A stretch of DNA of 64,000 bases from Legionella sp. PC1000 (GTDB lineage Bacteria > Pseudomonadota > Gammaproteobacteria > Legionellales > Legionellaceae). Below are positions 9,558 through 19,211 of the stretch, in pieces. Under the pieces are notes generated by a model. That model ran no database searches. It had not been told where the DNA came from and saw only the letters and a program-made list of their open reading frames with translations. The first letter of the stretch is position 1, and every line of letters starts with the position of its first letter. The stretch covers positions 2,636,001 through 2,700,000 of the forward strand of contig NZ_CP059400.1 in the NCBI RefSeq assembly GCF_014109805.1. The letters run 5' to 3'. Both the position numbers and the translations under genes were made by a program.

Positions 9558-11358
9558 AATTGGCTTCCGCTTTAATAGTATTCACCAGATGACTGACAGT
9601 AAAAGGCTGACCATTCGATTGGCCAATCACCTGTGCATCAACCAAATAGCTGGCACGAATAATTTGGCATAATTGCCCTGAATTTAATTCTGCAACCAAT
9701 ACTTTATCGTATTTTTTTAAAACAGTTCCTAAGTCATTTGGTAAAGGGTTTAAATGACGTAAATGCACATAAGCAAGTGCTAATCCTTGTCCCAAGCATT
9801 GCAAAACTGCTGATTTTAAGCAGCCATAAGTACTTCCCCAGCCAATTAAAATGATTGGCGCATTCGCATCGCCTTCAATGACTAAAGGTTCATATTCTCG
9901 TGCAATTCCATCAATTTTTTGCTGACGTAAGTGAACCATTTTTTGATGATTTTCAGCATCGTAACTTACACGACCGTCTTCGCCTTGCTTTTCTAAACCC
10001 CCTAATTGATGAATGTACCCTGGAGTACCTGGTGTGTTCCAACTTCGACTTAAAAGCGCGTCACGAGTAAATGGTTTTGGAAAACGGTTAAATTCAATTT
10101 GAGGTAATTTTAAAGCACTTACTTCGGGTATCTTCCAGGGTTCTGCTGCATTTGCGAGATAAGCATCCAGCAAAACAATTACTGGGGTCATATATTTAAC
10201 AGCCAAATAAAATGCTTCTAAAACGGTATTAAAACAATCTGCAGCAGATTGTGCCGCTAATACAGGCAAGGGTGCTTCGCCATGACGCCCATACAGTGCC
10301 TGACGTAAATCACTTTGGCTTGTTTTTGTTGGTAATCCTGTGGAGGCCCCGGCGCGTTGAACATCAAGTAAAACTAAAGGTAATTCAGCGACTACTGCCA
10401 GACCAAGACTTTCACTTTTTAGATCCAGCCCAGGTCCTGAAGTTGTAGTTAAAGCCAATCTCCCTCCGTATGCAGCTCCAATACAGGCACAAATTGCCGC
10501 AATTTCATCTTCGGCCTGGAGTAATTGCACTCCAAAATCAGATAAGCGCGCACATTCATGAAGTATTGCTGAAGAAGGAGTAATCGGATAGCCCGAAACC
10601 AGCATAGGTATTTGTAGCGAAGTAGCCAACGTAGCAAGTGCTAAACCTACTGCCTCTACCCCTGTAATTTGTCGATACTCCCCTACATCACGATTAACCT
10701 CGCCTAACATATAGTCACGGCGTGATAATTCTAAAGTCATGGCATAATTGTAACCAGCTAATAATGCCAATTGATTGGCTTTGGCAACAACAGCATTCGC
10801 TTTGAATTTTTTAGCAATAAATCCTTCACAAGCTTCTGTTGGCAAGTCAAATAACCAGAGTACCAAACCCAAAACATAAAAGTTTTTGGTTTTAGTAGCT
10901 TGGGGTTTCGTCAATTCAAGTGACGATACTGCGTGCAAGGTTTGGGTAATTAAAGGAAATGAAACAATTTGGTAATGCTCGGCACAATTATCGAGAAAAC
11001 TCTTATCCATTCCTGCCTTTTGCCAATCTTTCTCCTGATAACTGTCTTCATTAATAATTAATAAACCGCCTTGATTTAGATGTTGCAAGGAATGTTTCAA
11101 TGCCGCTGGATTTAAAGCAACCAGCACATCCAGCGACTCACCTGCAGTAAAAATAGCATGTTCAGCCATCGCCAGTTGAAAACCAGAAACCCCAGCCACA
11201 GTGCCAGCTGGAGCTCTAATTTCCGCAGGAAAATCGGGTAAAGTACGTACATCACGACCAGTAAGCGCTGCACTAATGGTGAGTTGCTCGCCCACTAATT
11301 GAACACCGTCTCCCGAATCTCCAGTAATACGAATAACAATCACGTCAGATGTTGACAT
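9541..11358 (-). CDS. korA: 2-oxoacid:ferredoxin oxidoreductase, fused gamma-alpha subunit
   Basis: 605 residues. The first ~190 residues are the gamma-type domain ([17 protein letters not shown]), followed from about 215 by the alpha-type pyrimidine-binding domain ([48 protein letters not shown]), and finally the C-terminal domain ([16 protein letters not shown]). The fusion is the normal architecture of the KorA/OorA two-subunit enzymes. Its start overlaps the end of pdxJ by 14 bases, so pdxJ-korA-korB may be one operon. In an aerobic heterotroph such an enzyme provides a ferredoxin-linked alternative to 2-oxoglutarate dehydrogenase. The substrate is inferred from family. Confidence 0.93.
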   Translation of the reverse strand: MSTSDVIVIRITGDSGDGVQLVGEQLTISAALTGRDVRTLPDFPAEIRAPAGTVAGVSGFQLAMAEHAIFTAGESLDVLVALNPAALKHSLQHLNQGGLLIINEDSYQEKDWQKAGMDKSFLDNCAEHYQIVSFPLITQTLHAVSSLELTKPQATKTKNFYVLGLVLWLFDLPTEACEGFIAKKFKANAVVAKANQLALLAGYNYAMTLELSRRDYMLGEVNRDVGEYRQITGVEAVGLALATLATSLQIPMLVSGYPITPSSAILHECARLSDFGVQLLQAEDEIAAICACIGAAYGGRLALTTTSGPGLDLKSESLGLAVVAELPLVLLDVQRAGASTGLPTKTSQSDLRQALYGRHGEAPLPVLAAQSAADCFNTVLEAFYLAVKYMTPVIVLLDAYLANAAEPWKIPEVSALKLPQIEFNRFPKPFTRDALLSRSWNTPGTPGYIHQLGGLEKQGEDGRVSYDAENHQKMVHLRQQKIDGIAREYEPLVIEGDANAPIILIGWGSTYGCLKSAVLQCLGQGLALAYVHLRHLNPLPNDLGTVLKKYDKVLVAELNSGQLCQIIRASYLVDAQVIGQSNGQPFTVSHLVNTIKAEANYEQQL

Positions 11359-12091
11359 AAAGTCTTGCTTCCTGCATTAGTAGACGCATGTGTCTTACTG
11401 CCTCTTTCATACCGCAAAATAAGGCTCGGGCAATAATCGCATGGCCTATGTTAAGTTCATGTAATTCTTTTATAGATGCTATAGATTGTACGTTATGATA
11501 ATTAAGGCCATGGCCTGCATTGACAATTAAATTTAAACTCGATGCGTATTCCGCGGCGTGCTTTATCCGGGCCAACTCATGTTGTTGCTGTTCCACATTG
11601 CTCGCATCAGCATAACACCCTGTATGCAATTCAATTACAGGAGCACCAATATCCGCTGCGGCTTTAATCTGTTCGGGATCTGGGTCAATAAATAAAGAAA
11701 CTTCACTTCCCATAGCCTGCAAACGCTTTACCGCATACTCTACTGATTTCTGGTGTGTTATCACATCCAAGCCACCTTCTGTAGTTAATTCTTCGCGTTT
11801 TTCCGGGACTAAACACGTATGCTCGGGCGCTATTTCTTCTGCAAAATCCAGCATTGCATCAGTTACCGCCAACTCAAGATTCATTCGCGTTTGTAATACT
11901 TCTTTCATCAAACGTACATCACGAGCCTGGATATGTCGTAAATCTTCTCGCATATGCAAAGTAATACCGTCAGCACCGGCTTCTTCCGCATCCATTGCAG
12001 CCTGAACAGGATCAGGATAACGGGTGCCTCTTGCCTGGCGTACAGTAGCTATATGATCAATGTTGACACCCAATAGTATTGGTTTATTCAT
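11345..12091 (-). CDS. pdxJ: Pyridoxine 5'-phosphate synthase PdxJ
   Basis: The start at 12091 gives 248 residues beginning [19 protein letters not shown], the conserved PdxJ N terminus, with AAGGTG as ribosome site 8 nt before. An upstream in-frame extension of 23 residues is unlike the family. PdxJ condenses 3-amino-1-hydroxyacetone phosphate with deoxyxylulose phosphate, the last step of the pyridoxal phosphate pathway. Conserved blocks seen: [68 protein letters not shown] and [12 protein letters not shown]. Downstream it overlaps korA. Confidence 0.97.
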   Translation of the reverse strand: MNKPILLGVNIDHIATVRQARGTRYPDPVQAAMDAEEAGADGITLHMREDLRHIQARDVRLMKEVLQTRMNLELAVTDAMLDFAEEIAPEHTCLVPEKREELTTEGGLDVITHQKSVEYAVKRLQAMGSEVSLFIDPDPEQIKAAADIGAPVIELHTGCYADASNVEQQQHELARIKHAAEYASSLNLIVNAGHGLNYHNVQSIASIKELHELNIGHAIIARALFCGMKEAVRHMRLLMQEARLYVNI

Positions 12092-12220
12092 TTTACACCT
12101 TACAATAAAATAAAGAGTATAAAGTCCATCATGACCTAAACTCAAGTTGCTTGAAAACATATATATGCATTGTGCGTACCAAGTGCTGCAAAAAATCCAA
12201 GTTAGACCTCTTTAAATGGT

Positions 12221-12310
12221 TTAGTGTCTGTTAACAATCGGCTGGATTGAGCCAAAATGGTATGACTTTAGAATACCGAAACGCTGCATACATGAAGTAG
12301 AGAGTACAGT
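12221..12310. repeat. Dispersed repeat with GTCTGTT ... GAGCCAAAATGG core
   Basis: The pattern TGTCTGTTAACAATC then TTGAGCCAAAATGG is shared, with divergence, with 34238-34345, 36120-36182 and 59645-59775. It fills most of the 236-base gap between recO and pdxJ. No promoter for pdxJ could be separated from it by eye. Confidence 0.55.
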
Positions 12311-12327
12311 GGAATTGTCTTCATGCC

Positions 12328-13020
12328 CTATTTTATTTCTGCACAATATAAAGCCCTTGTCTTAATTTCACGCCCACCTAGAAGATGATCAATTGCTTGA
12401 CGCATAATTATTTTTGCTGATTTAAGATAAGGCGCTTCATTTAAATTATCTTGTGCCAAAGCAAGAATATGTTCCCCAGGAATTCCCCTGCTATTTATAA
12501 TAAAACCTTCACCAGCAACAAATTGATAACACAAGTCTGCACCAATCAGATGTGCAGTTCTTGCTTCGTGTGTTAATGAAAAAGAATAGCCGCATGCATG
12601 CAATAAAGTCCACTCAAAACGCCTTAATGAAGCTTCTAGCACTAATCGTTCTTTTGTTGATGCGAGATTGTTTAAAGTAAACAAATAAGCATCAAATAAT
12701 GTCGCGTCGGGATAGTTGGGTCTTAGTGCATAATAAAGAATTTCATTGATATATAAACCCGCAAAAAGTGAGCCGCCTGTAAGTTGAAGCGTGGGCACAA
12801 TACTTTCAACAGATTGTGTATAATATCGCTCATGACGTTCAACAAGATTTACCCATAAAGGAGTAAAAGGTTGTAAAAGAGCTTGCTTTTTAGGTGTGCG
12901 CCCGCCTTTGGAAAGACATTGAATCACGCCTAACTCACGCGTAAAAAAACTGACACGAGTACTCGTGTCTCCAGACCATTTCTTGTGTAAAACCCAAGCC
13001 TCTATTGTCCTAATGGTCAT
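12328..13020 (-). CDS. recO: DNA repair protein RecO
   Basis: 230 residues, the usual RecO length. RecO works with RecF and RecR to load RecA on gapped DNA. The N-terminal OB fold is visible in AWVLHKKWSGDTSTRVSFFTRELGVIQCLSKGGR, followed by the helical part with LFAGLYINEILYYALRPNYPDATLFDAY. The start ATG overlaps the 3' end of era by 11 bases, the classic era-recO coupling. Confidence 0.95.
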   Translation of the reverse strand: MTIRTIEAWVLHKKWSGDTSTRVSFFTRELGVIQCLSKGGRTPKKQALLQPFTPLWVNLVERHERYYTQSVESIVPTLQLTGGSLFAGLYINEILYYALRPNYPDATLFDAYLFTLNNLASTKERLVLEASLRRFEWTLLHACGYSFSLTHEARTAHLIGADLCYQFVAGEGFIINSRGIPGEHILALAQDNLNEAPYLKSAKIIMRQAIDHLLGGREIKTRALYCAEIK

Positions 13021-13897
13021 AACCTAATTGTTTTAATATACGCTCGTCATCAGACCAGCCGGATTTTACCTTACACCAGCATTGCAAGAATACTTTCTTG
13101 CCCAACAGTTTTTCCATGTCCATCCGTGCATTTGTTGCCATTTCTTTTAATTTTCGTCCTTTATCACCAATGATCATTCGTTTATGATTGTCTTTATCCA
13201 CAAGAATCAATGCATGAATACGCACAAGCGTGCCTTCATCTTTAAATGACTCAATATCTACAGTAACAGAATAAGGTAATTCTTGCCCACAAAAGCGGAA
13301 AATTTTTTCACGTAATAATTCCGCGCATAAAAATTTTATAGGTCGATCAGTCAATTGATCATCTGGAAATAAATGGGGACCCTCAGGCAAATAATTTTGC
13401 AATTTTTCTTGCAACTCATCAACCTGTACTCCCGTTTTTGCCGATATAGGAATAATCGCAGTAAATTCATGTTTTTGACTTATTTGCTCTATCCAAGGTA
13501 ACAGTTGCGTTTTATCGTCAATTTTATCCACTTTATTAATTACCAAAATACTAGGTACTTTGGCTTGTTTTACTAAATTTAAAACGTACTCATCTTCTTC
13601 TTGCCAATGAGTTCCATCAACCAAAAAAGCAATCACATCCACATCACGCAATACACTAATCGCAGTTTTATTCATCATGCGATTCATTGCCTTTTTATTT
13701 CCTTGGTGAATTCCGGGTGTATCCACATAAACAAATTGGTACTCACCTTCAGTACGTATCCCTAAAATACTGTGCCGGGTTGTTTGTGGCTTTTTGGAGG
13801 TTATGCTAACTTTTTGCTGCAAAATACAATTAAGGAGGGTTGATTTACCTACATTAGGTCTACCAACTAAAGCAATATAACCACAATAACTAGTCAT
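13010..13897 (-). CDS. era: GTPase Era
   Basis: The start at 13897 gives 295 residues (MTSYCGYIALVGRPNVGKS), with AGGAAT as ribosome site; the longer in-frame version adds 30 non-conserved residues. Era is an essential GTPase that binds 16S rRNA during 30S maturation. G motifs seen: GRPNVGKS (G1), TTR with conserved spacing (G2), DTPG (G3), NKVD (G4) and SAK (G5). The C-terminal KH domain contains the IIGDKGRKLKEMA loop. The usual upstream partner rnc is absent; instead a divergent accessory gene starts 138 bases away. Confidence 0.97.
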   Translation of the reverse strand: MTSYCGYIALVGRPNVGKSTLLNCILQQKVSITSKKPQTTRHSILGIRTEGEYQFVYVDTPGIHQGNKKAMNRMMNKTAISVLRDVDVIAFLVDGTHWQEEDEYVLNLVKQAKVPSILVINKVDKIDDKTQLLPWIEQISQKHEFTAIIPISAKTGVQVDELQEKLQNYLPEGPHLFPDDQLTDRPIKFLCAELLREKIFRFCGQELPYSVTVDIESFKDEGTLVRIHALILVDKDNHKRMIIGDKGRKLKEMATNARMDMEKLLGKKVFLQCWCKVKSGWSDDERILKQLGYDH

Positions 13898-14034
13898 TAA
13901 AATAGATTCCTGTTTATTTTTAAAACATTTTATCAGTGACGCTATAAAATTTCCAGGTTTTGTATCTGTTCCTACTTGATATTTCACTAAAAAACCAAGT
14001 ATCCTGTACAGTATGTGAACAAAGGATGGTTCCT

Positions 14035-17000
14035 ATGTCTTATTTTGTAACGAAGAACGGACACACACAAATTATCGTCCCCTTAACTATTACACCTTCT
14101 AGTCATCAAGCATTACCCACAATAACAGGAAGCCCATTCAGCTATGAAGCAGGAACAGTGCTGTATGGTCATTATGATATGGAATACCTTCTTCCAGGAG
14201 GCGACAGGCTGCGCTTAATCGCCAACCATAATAAAAAAACTGTGCAGCTCATGTTATTTACTCATCAGGCAGATCTAATTCAACTCCTGCCAGGAGAACG
14301 ACCTTCTTCATTGGTCGCGAATATTATTAGCAAAGTTCATCGCTATAGAATACGCTCAGCGAGTTACAGCCAGCCACTTACTTCGGTACAAGAGCAAAAA
14401 CTGCAAGTGACTAATGAATGCATTAATTCATTAAAAAAGCTGTTAAAAAAAGAACGCCAATTAACCAATCAAGATCATGAAGGACATGAAGTACTAAGAA
14501 AAGAAGTGATTGAAATTATAGGGCGCTGCTCTGATCAGAATCGCTTATTAGCAACTTCTCCGCTTGTCTCTGAAGGTTCTCTGGGAAACATTCTTTATGA
14601 AGCCTATAAAATAGCACAACACTATGCTTTTAACCGTGTTTATTCTGTGTCACGACAAGATCAAATGGATTTTAGTCGCATCGTAAAAAACCAGGAGCCA
14701 CTCCAATCCTGCCTCGTTTGGGATAGTGAGCTTCACATAGGACATAACAGCAAAGATTTGGATGATGCCTTAAGAGTTATTTGTAGCTATTACAAACTCC
14801 CCTCTGCAACGAATTTGAGCAATGTTCCTGCAAATCGATTTGCACAGCTTGCAGCTTTTTTTAATAAGCTATGGCGTGATGGCCATGATTGGATTAATTA
14901 TCTGGCAATCGATAGCAAGCCAGAACATAAAACAGAAGTACTGCCACGTTTAGATGGGCTCACAATTACCCAAATAATACCCTATTACAGACTGCAAGGA
15001 TTTCCACAAAAAGGCTATCCTGATTTAAAAACCCTAATCGCAAGCCTTATAAATAGCACCAAAGAACCAATATTTGAAAATAACAGAAAAAAAGCGAAAA
15101 AAAAAATCAGCCAACTACCAACCGGTAGCTGGGTAATTAACGCTAATGAGCAACTCATCCTGATAAGACAAGAAAACAAAATAGTACAATTGCGCTATTT
15201 TGTTCACAATGAACTCTTCTATCCTTTACCTGAAGGACAGGATTTATATACTTTAGGACAAATCAGCAAACGCCATCTCTACTTACCAGAGCGTGTTAGC
15301 CTTAGACTTAATGCGTTTATTTCACGTATCCCCAGATTTTTCTATAAATTCTACAAAAGCATGCAACACTTTATTATCCATAATGTGCATCATGATTTTT
15401 TCGACCATATTCATGACACACATTTTCCCAAACAGGACAATTTTGCGTTTAAAGAAAAACACAAGCAATACACTAAAGTAAGAAACTCACTGATATTGGC
15501 TTTGGAAAATAAAGGACTTTTAGGTAATGGGCAAACTCTAGAAGAATTCATTAAAGAACAAATTAGCAACAGTCCTTACGTCATTGCTCGCCCTAATCAC
15601 CCCCCAAGCCCACCCGCTTACGACAATCCATTGCATCGTATCTTAGGAGTAATACGTCACATTGCTAGTTTTTTTATTGAAGTAAGTGAGCAAAATCCCT
15701 TGATTGGTACTTTAGCAATGGCAGCATATGCCTACGGTGGCGGTGCAGTACTTGCTCCAGAGTTCCTTAAATCCATTTTAACTAAATTACAATTACACGG
15801 ATTAATTGCAGGCATTGAACCGACACAAAAATTAGCTCATTGGATGAGCCATGGAACAATCTCTGAAGCTATTTCTGCATCGATGACCTACTGGCAATGT
15901 GTTCAAGCAGGTGGAAATTTAGATAAGTTTTTTGTTGAAGCATTCAATGTCCTTAAAGAAGATCCCGCAGAAATTGCCATTATTGCTTCATTAGCGCTTG
16001 GTTTAGGGTACGGTTTAACTAAAGTAATCCCATCATTGGGACATGAAATGGGGGATTTCCCCTATACCAATTATGCCGCTTTAGGTGGGAAAGGGGGGGC
16101 TGCTATTTATGATACAATTATGCATCCGGGTGACGATTGGTTTCTCGGTACCTGTAAATGGCTGTGTAAAAGCTTTGTAACCCTGGGGAAGATGTGCATT
16201 GCTCCCTTTTTTGAAGGCTATTATTACGGATTTAACGATGGATTTATCAGGGGTTGGCAAAAAAGTCGGGTACTTGCCAAAAACATAAGCAAACAGATTT
16301 TTGCAGCCTGCGCTGATTTTATCTTAGCTCTACTTACCATGCCAATGATTGAAGTAAGCGCTCTTTTTGTCCATGTACCTTTTCGTGGTGTTACGAATTT
16401 ACTCACTAAAACACTTGCTCTCCTTGGCCATGTCAGTGATATAGGTGAATTACTTCTTTTCTTTTCAACAAGACCTCCATCAGATAATTTAATAGCCAAT
16501 TTCAGATTATCACCGCTTTATGGGTTTACCTGGCCATTCGGGCACTTTTCCAATCATCAATTACTTAATCTTTGTATTAATGGTGTTCGAGCTCTAGGCA
16601 TTCCGCTATTACAATTAATTAAAAATCTCCTTGTTTTACCCATTCTTGATTTCATTTCTATCTCTACCCGCGTGGGACTTACTCTTTTAGACCCTATAAG
16701 TCGCATTCTTGCCTATGCTTTAGGCAGTGTGATATGTACTATTGGTGAAGTATGGGATAATTCTTTTGGCATCTTATTTGCAACCGGTGCAAAAGGAATT
16801 ACCACAATCTGTAACTGTATCGATAACCAAGCCAGTAAGCTGAAGCACACCTTATTATCCTTTATAGAAAGTCAACGTGGCCATTTGTATTATTGGGCAT
16901 TTGCAAAAGATGATCTTCAATCACATAGGTCTTTAGATGATACAGAATATTACGCTAAAGATCCTAGACGTTATGAGCTTATTCCACATTCAAGCAGCCA

Positions 17001-17160
17001 CTGTTTGTTGCAAACCCTCCTAAATAATGACGCTGAATCGCATGCAATAGAAAAAAATCATGGCCCTATTTCTCATCACCAATCCCTATTTACAGTAAAA
17101 AGTTCGAAAAGTAATTTAAAAGTTCCTTTTCAAAAGGAACCAATAAGCTATAGTATTTAG
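14035..17160 (+). CDS. Large membrane-segment protein of unknown function, candidate secreted effector
   Basis: The start at 14035 (AAAGGA at 14021-14026, 8 nt spacing) gives 1042 residues. I do not recognise a family. The first ~540 residues look soluble, mixed alpha/beta, with a basic stretch NRKKAKKKISQ near 345-360. Several hydrophobic stretches follow: about 552-577 (LIGTLAMAAYAYGGGAVLAP), 645-666 (AIIASLALGLGYGLTKVI), 756-783 and 856-905. The C-terminal ~130 residues are hydrophilic. No signal peptide. Cytoplasmic start, big size, internal membrane segments and an accessory neighbourhood between core genes are what Legionella Dot/Icm effectors often show. This is inference; no enzymatic motif was found. 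It may be expressed from the 138-base region divergent to era. Confidence 0.75.
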   Translation: MSYFVTKNGHTQIIVPLTITPSSHQALPTITGSPFSYEAGTVLYGHYDMEYLLPGGDRLRLIANHNKKTVQLMLFTHQADLIQLLPGERPSSLVANIISKVHRYRIRSASYSQPLTSVQEQKLQVTNECINSLKKLLKKERQLTNQDHEGHEVLRKEVIEIIGRCSDQNRLLATSPLVSEGSLGNILYEAYKIAQHYAFNRVYSVSRQDQMDFSRIVKNQEPLQSCLVWDSELHIGHNSKDLDDALRVICSYYKLPSATNLSNVPANRFAQLAAFFNKLWRDGHDWINYLAIDSKPEHKTEVLPRLDGLTITQIIPYYRLQGFPQKGYPDLKTLIASLINSTKEPIFENNRKKAKKKISQLPTGSWVINANEQLILIRQENKIVQLRYFVHNELFYPLPEGQDLYTLGQISKRHLYLPERVSLRLNAFISRIPRFFYKFYKSMQHFIIHNVHHDFFDHIHDTHFPKQDNFAFKEKHKQYTKVRNSLILALENKGLLGNGQTLEEFIKEQISNSPYVIARPNHPPSPPAYDNPLHRILGVIRHIASFFIEVSEQNPLIGTLAMAAYAYGGGAVLAPEFLKSILTKLQLHGLIAGIEPTQKLAHWMSHGTISEAISASMTYWQCVQAGGNLDKFFVEAFNVLKEDPAEIAIIASLALGLGYGLTKVIPSLGHEMGDFPYTNYAALGGKGGAAIYDTIMHPGDDWFLGTCKWLCKSFVTLGKMCIAPFFEGYYYGFNDGFIRGWQKSRVLAKNISKQIFAACADFILALLTMPMIEVSALFVHVPFRGVTNLLTKTLALLGHVSDIGELLLFFSTRPPSDNLIANFRLSPLYGFTWPFGHFSNHQLLNLCINGVRALGIPLLQLIKNLLVLPILDFISISTRVGLTLLDPISRILAYALGSVICTIGEVWDNSFGILFATGAKGITTICNCIDNQASKLKHTLLSFIESQRGHLYYWAFAKDDLQSHRSLDDTEYYAKDPRRYELIPHSSSHCLLQTLLNNDAESHAIEKNHGPISHHQSLFTVKSSKSNLKVPFQKEPISYSI

Positions 17161-17246
17161 CATGCTCATTCCAAGCCTCATGTTTCTGGTGATTTATTGA
17201 ACAATGTTGTATATAATTATAATATGGTGTAAGAGGATACAGATCT

Positions 17247-18992
17247 ATGTCGATTGCAAAACAAAACTTAACAGAACATCTTACCTCAGATGAATTAGCC
17301 CTTATAAATAAAAAACTTGATGCTGTCATACAATCAAAAGTAGACAGTGGTGAGCTTAGTTTTTCCTCACCTAAAGACGGTGGAGATCCTAACCCTTCTA
17401 CAATCGATCTAAGCCAATTTGGCTTACATAACCCAGAGGATATAAAGATCTTCTTATTATCGCCTGCTGGGGAAACAGTGACCCATGAAATTGGGGCTGA
17501 GTTAGCCCTTGAGCGAGCCATTGAAGAAGAGCGGCAACTACAAATACAAGAAGAAATCACGATGGAGGAACGGAGAAGAGGTTTCCTGTTTCATTGGCTG
17601 CTCGCAGAAGAAGCTGAAGCGCAAAAAGCTCAAAATGAGTTAATTGAGATGCAACAGGAGAAAATTCTAAAACCTAACGAACAAACTCCTCAGAAAAAAG
17701 CTCCTGAGGAGAATAAAGCGCTTAAGGATACTTTAGAAGGTTATGATAGCTCCATTAAAAAGTTTCAAGAACAGCAAGCAAATCTTAAAGCAGAAGAGGA
17801 AGCACTTACCCAAGAGTTAGGTAAGCTTGAAGATGAAAGTATAGCCATAGATGAAAAGCATAAGACTTATAATAACGTTTTGAATGCTTATGATAAATCT
17901 GCTCCGACCTTCGAAAACAATCCGGAAATGTTAGATCGGGAGATTAGCTCACTTGAACGACAAATAGATAGGATGTCACAGCATGTGTTTGACGAATTAG
18001 ATAAAGGCAATGAAAAAGAAGCGCGTAAGATATTAAATCAACAAAATGCTTTGAACCTGCAACTAGCAAGCTTAAAGGACATAAGATCAAAAGTGGGGAA
18101 TGAGAAAGTATTTTTTGATGCTGACTTAAATTCTGAAGGCGTTACCTATGACAAAGCATTATTTGCTGTTCCTAAAGAACAAGCTCAAAGTCTTGTCAAG
18201 CACGATGGCAAGTATTATCTTCTTGCTGCAGGACAAAAATGGGACGATGTCAAAAATGACCCAGCAAAATTAGAAGAGGCCCAAGCCCGTTTTGAAAAAG
18301 TCAAACCTGAGATCATGAGTGTGAAAAATGTAGTTCAGCACGTGAAAAAACAAGAGGTTGAACTCAATGCAACACGAAAGGAAGAAACCCATTCAAAAAT
18401 TGCGGTAAATAAAGCAGAACAATTAATGGTTAATAACCAAATTACTTCAATGCAAGCAGCGCGAGCCAACGCACAGCACGCTGTACTAAATACTCCTGCT
18501 TTGACGATGCATCCCCCGCAATCAACGATCACAACAGGCAATAGCTTTGGCCTAGGTTCAGTATCCATTCCAACACCGACGCTATCTAAAGGAACTTCAC
18601 CCTCAATGCCTTCACCACAACAAATTTTAACTGCTGCATTCGTCCAAACTGTGAATAACGGACAAAAGCCCACTTGGGGTTCACTATTTACTGCGGTCAA
18701 AACAATAGAAGATCCAAAATTACGTGATCAAATGGATAATTATGTTACAGATAAAGCGAAGAAAACCTTAAAACCAGAAGAACAAGCCGAATTGGATAAA
18801 AACCCGGAAACACTAAAAGGAAAAATCAAACGTATGTTAGAGCGGGCACCTATTCCCCCAGAAACGATGAATGCTTTATTGAAAAATATGCCTAGATTTG
18901 GGGAAGACTCCTATAAAAATAATGTTACTTCCGAATTAAGTCCCGTGGAAAAACGGGAAGAACATGTGAGTACTCCAACCGCACCTAGATAA
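17247..18992 (+). CDS. Coiled-coil protein of unknown function, candidate secreted effector
   Basis: 581 residues, no signal peptide or membrane segment. AGAGGA at 17231-17236 is a plausible ribosome site. Residues about 83-140 and 165-225 are Glu/Lys/Gln-rich heptad-like helices (ERAIEEERQLQIQEEITMEE; NLKAEEEALTQELGKLEDES), a further helical part runs to about 400, then a low-complexity Ser/Thr/Pro region (PTPTLSKGTSPSMPSPQQI, near 445-465), and a compact helical C-terminal part. The tail SPVEKREEHVSTPTAPR has the acidic-then-small-residue character described for Dot/Icm signals, which is weak evidence only. It lies 86 bases after the preceding large gene and could share its transcript. Confidence 0.75.
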   Translation: MSIAKQNLTEHLTSDELALINKKLDAVIQSKVDSGELSFSSPKDGGDPNPSTIDLSQFGLHNPEDIKIFLLSPAGETVTHEIGAELALERAIEEERQLQIQEEITMEERRRGFLFHWLLAEEAEAQKAQNELIEMQQEKILKPNEQTPQKKAPEENKALKDTLEGYDSSIKKFQEQQANLKAEEEALTQELGKLEDESIAIDEKHKTYNNVLNAYDKSAPTFENNPEMLDREISSLERQIDRMSQHVFDELDKGNEKEARKILNQQNALNLQLASLKDIRSKVGNEKVFFDADLNSEGVTYDKALFAVPKEQAQSLVKHDGKYYLLAAGQKWDDVKNDPAKLEEAQARFEKVKPEIMSVKNVVQHVKKQEVELNATRKEETHSKIAVNKAEQLMVNNQITSMQAARANAQHAVLNTPALTMHPPQSTITTGNSFGLGSVSIPTPTLSKGTSPSMPSPQQILTAAFVQTVNNGQKPTWGSLFTAVKTIEDPKLRDQMDNYVTDKAKKTLKPEEQAELDKNPETLKGKIKRMLERAPIPPETMNALLKNMPRFGEDSYKNNVTSELSPVEKREEHVSTPTAPR

Positions 18993-19010
18993 CAAGCAGT
19001 TCCCCCATAT

Positions 19011-19033
19011 CCGAGCATCCATAGGATGCTCGG
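19011..19033 (+). terminator. Perfect hairpin after coiled-coil gene
   Basis: CCGAGCATCC (19011-19020) and GGATGCTCGG (19024-19033) form a perfect 10-bp stem with a 3-nt loop 18 bases beyond the stop. A T tract occurs only some 20 bases later, so it may be a terminator or an mRNA 3'-end stabiliser. Confidence 0.65.
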
Positions 19034-19211
19034 TGCACACTTTAATCACCATAATTTTTTTTTTCAAACTAATTAATATCCCTAATTTATTTCAAATAAC
19101 AATCACTAATATACTTGCTAACATAAACCAACTCTTCTAACATTAAGTTTTGTGATTTAACCCATTTGAAACAAAGTTTACTAAAAAATATACATCACCA
19201 TAGGACTCACT

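Noticed and set aside
18335..18700. Minus-strand frame with Cys-rich translation within the coiled-coil gene
   Set aside because: Antisense to a well-supported frame, no start signal, and adjacent reading-frame bias explains it.
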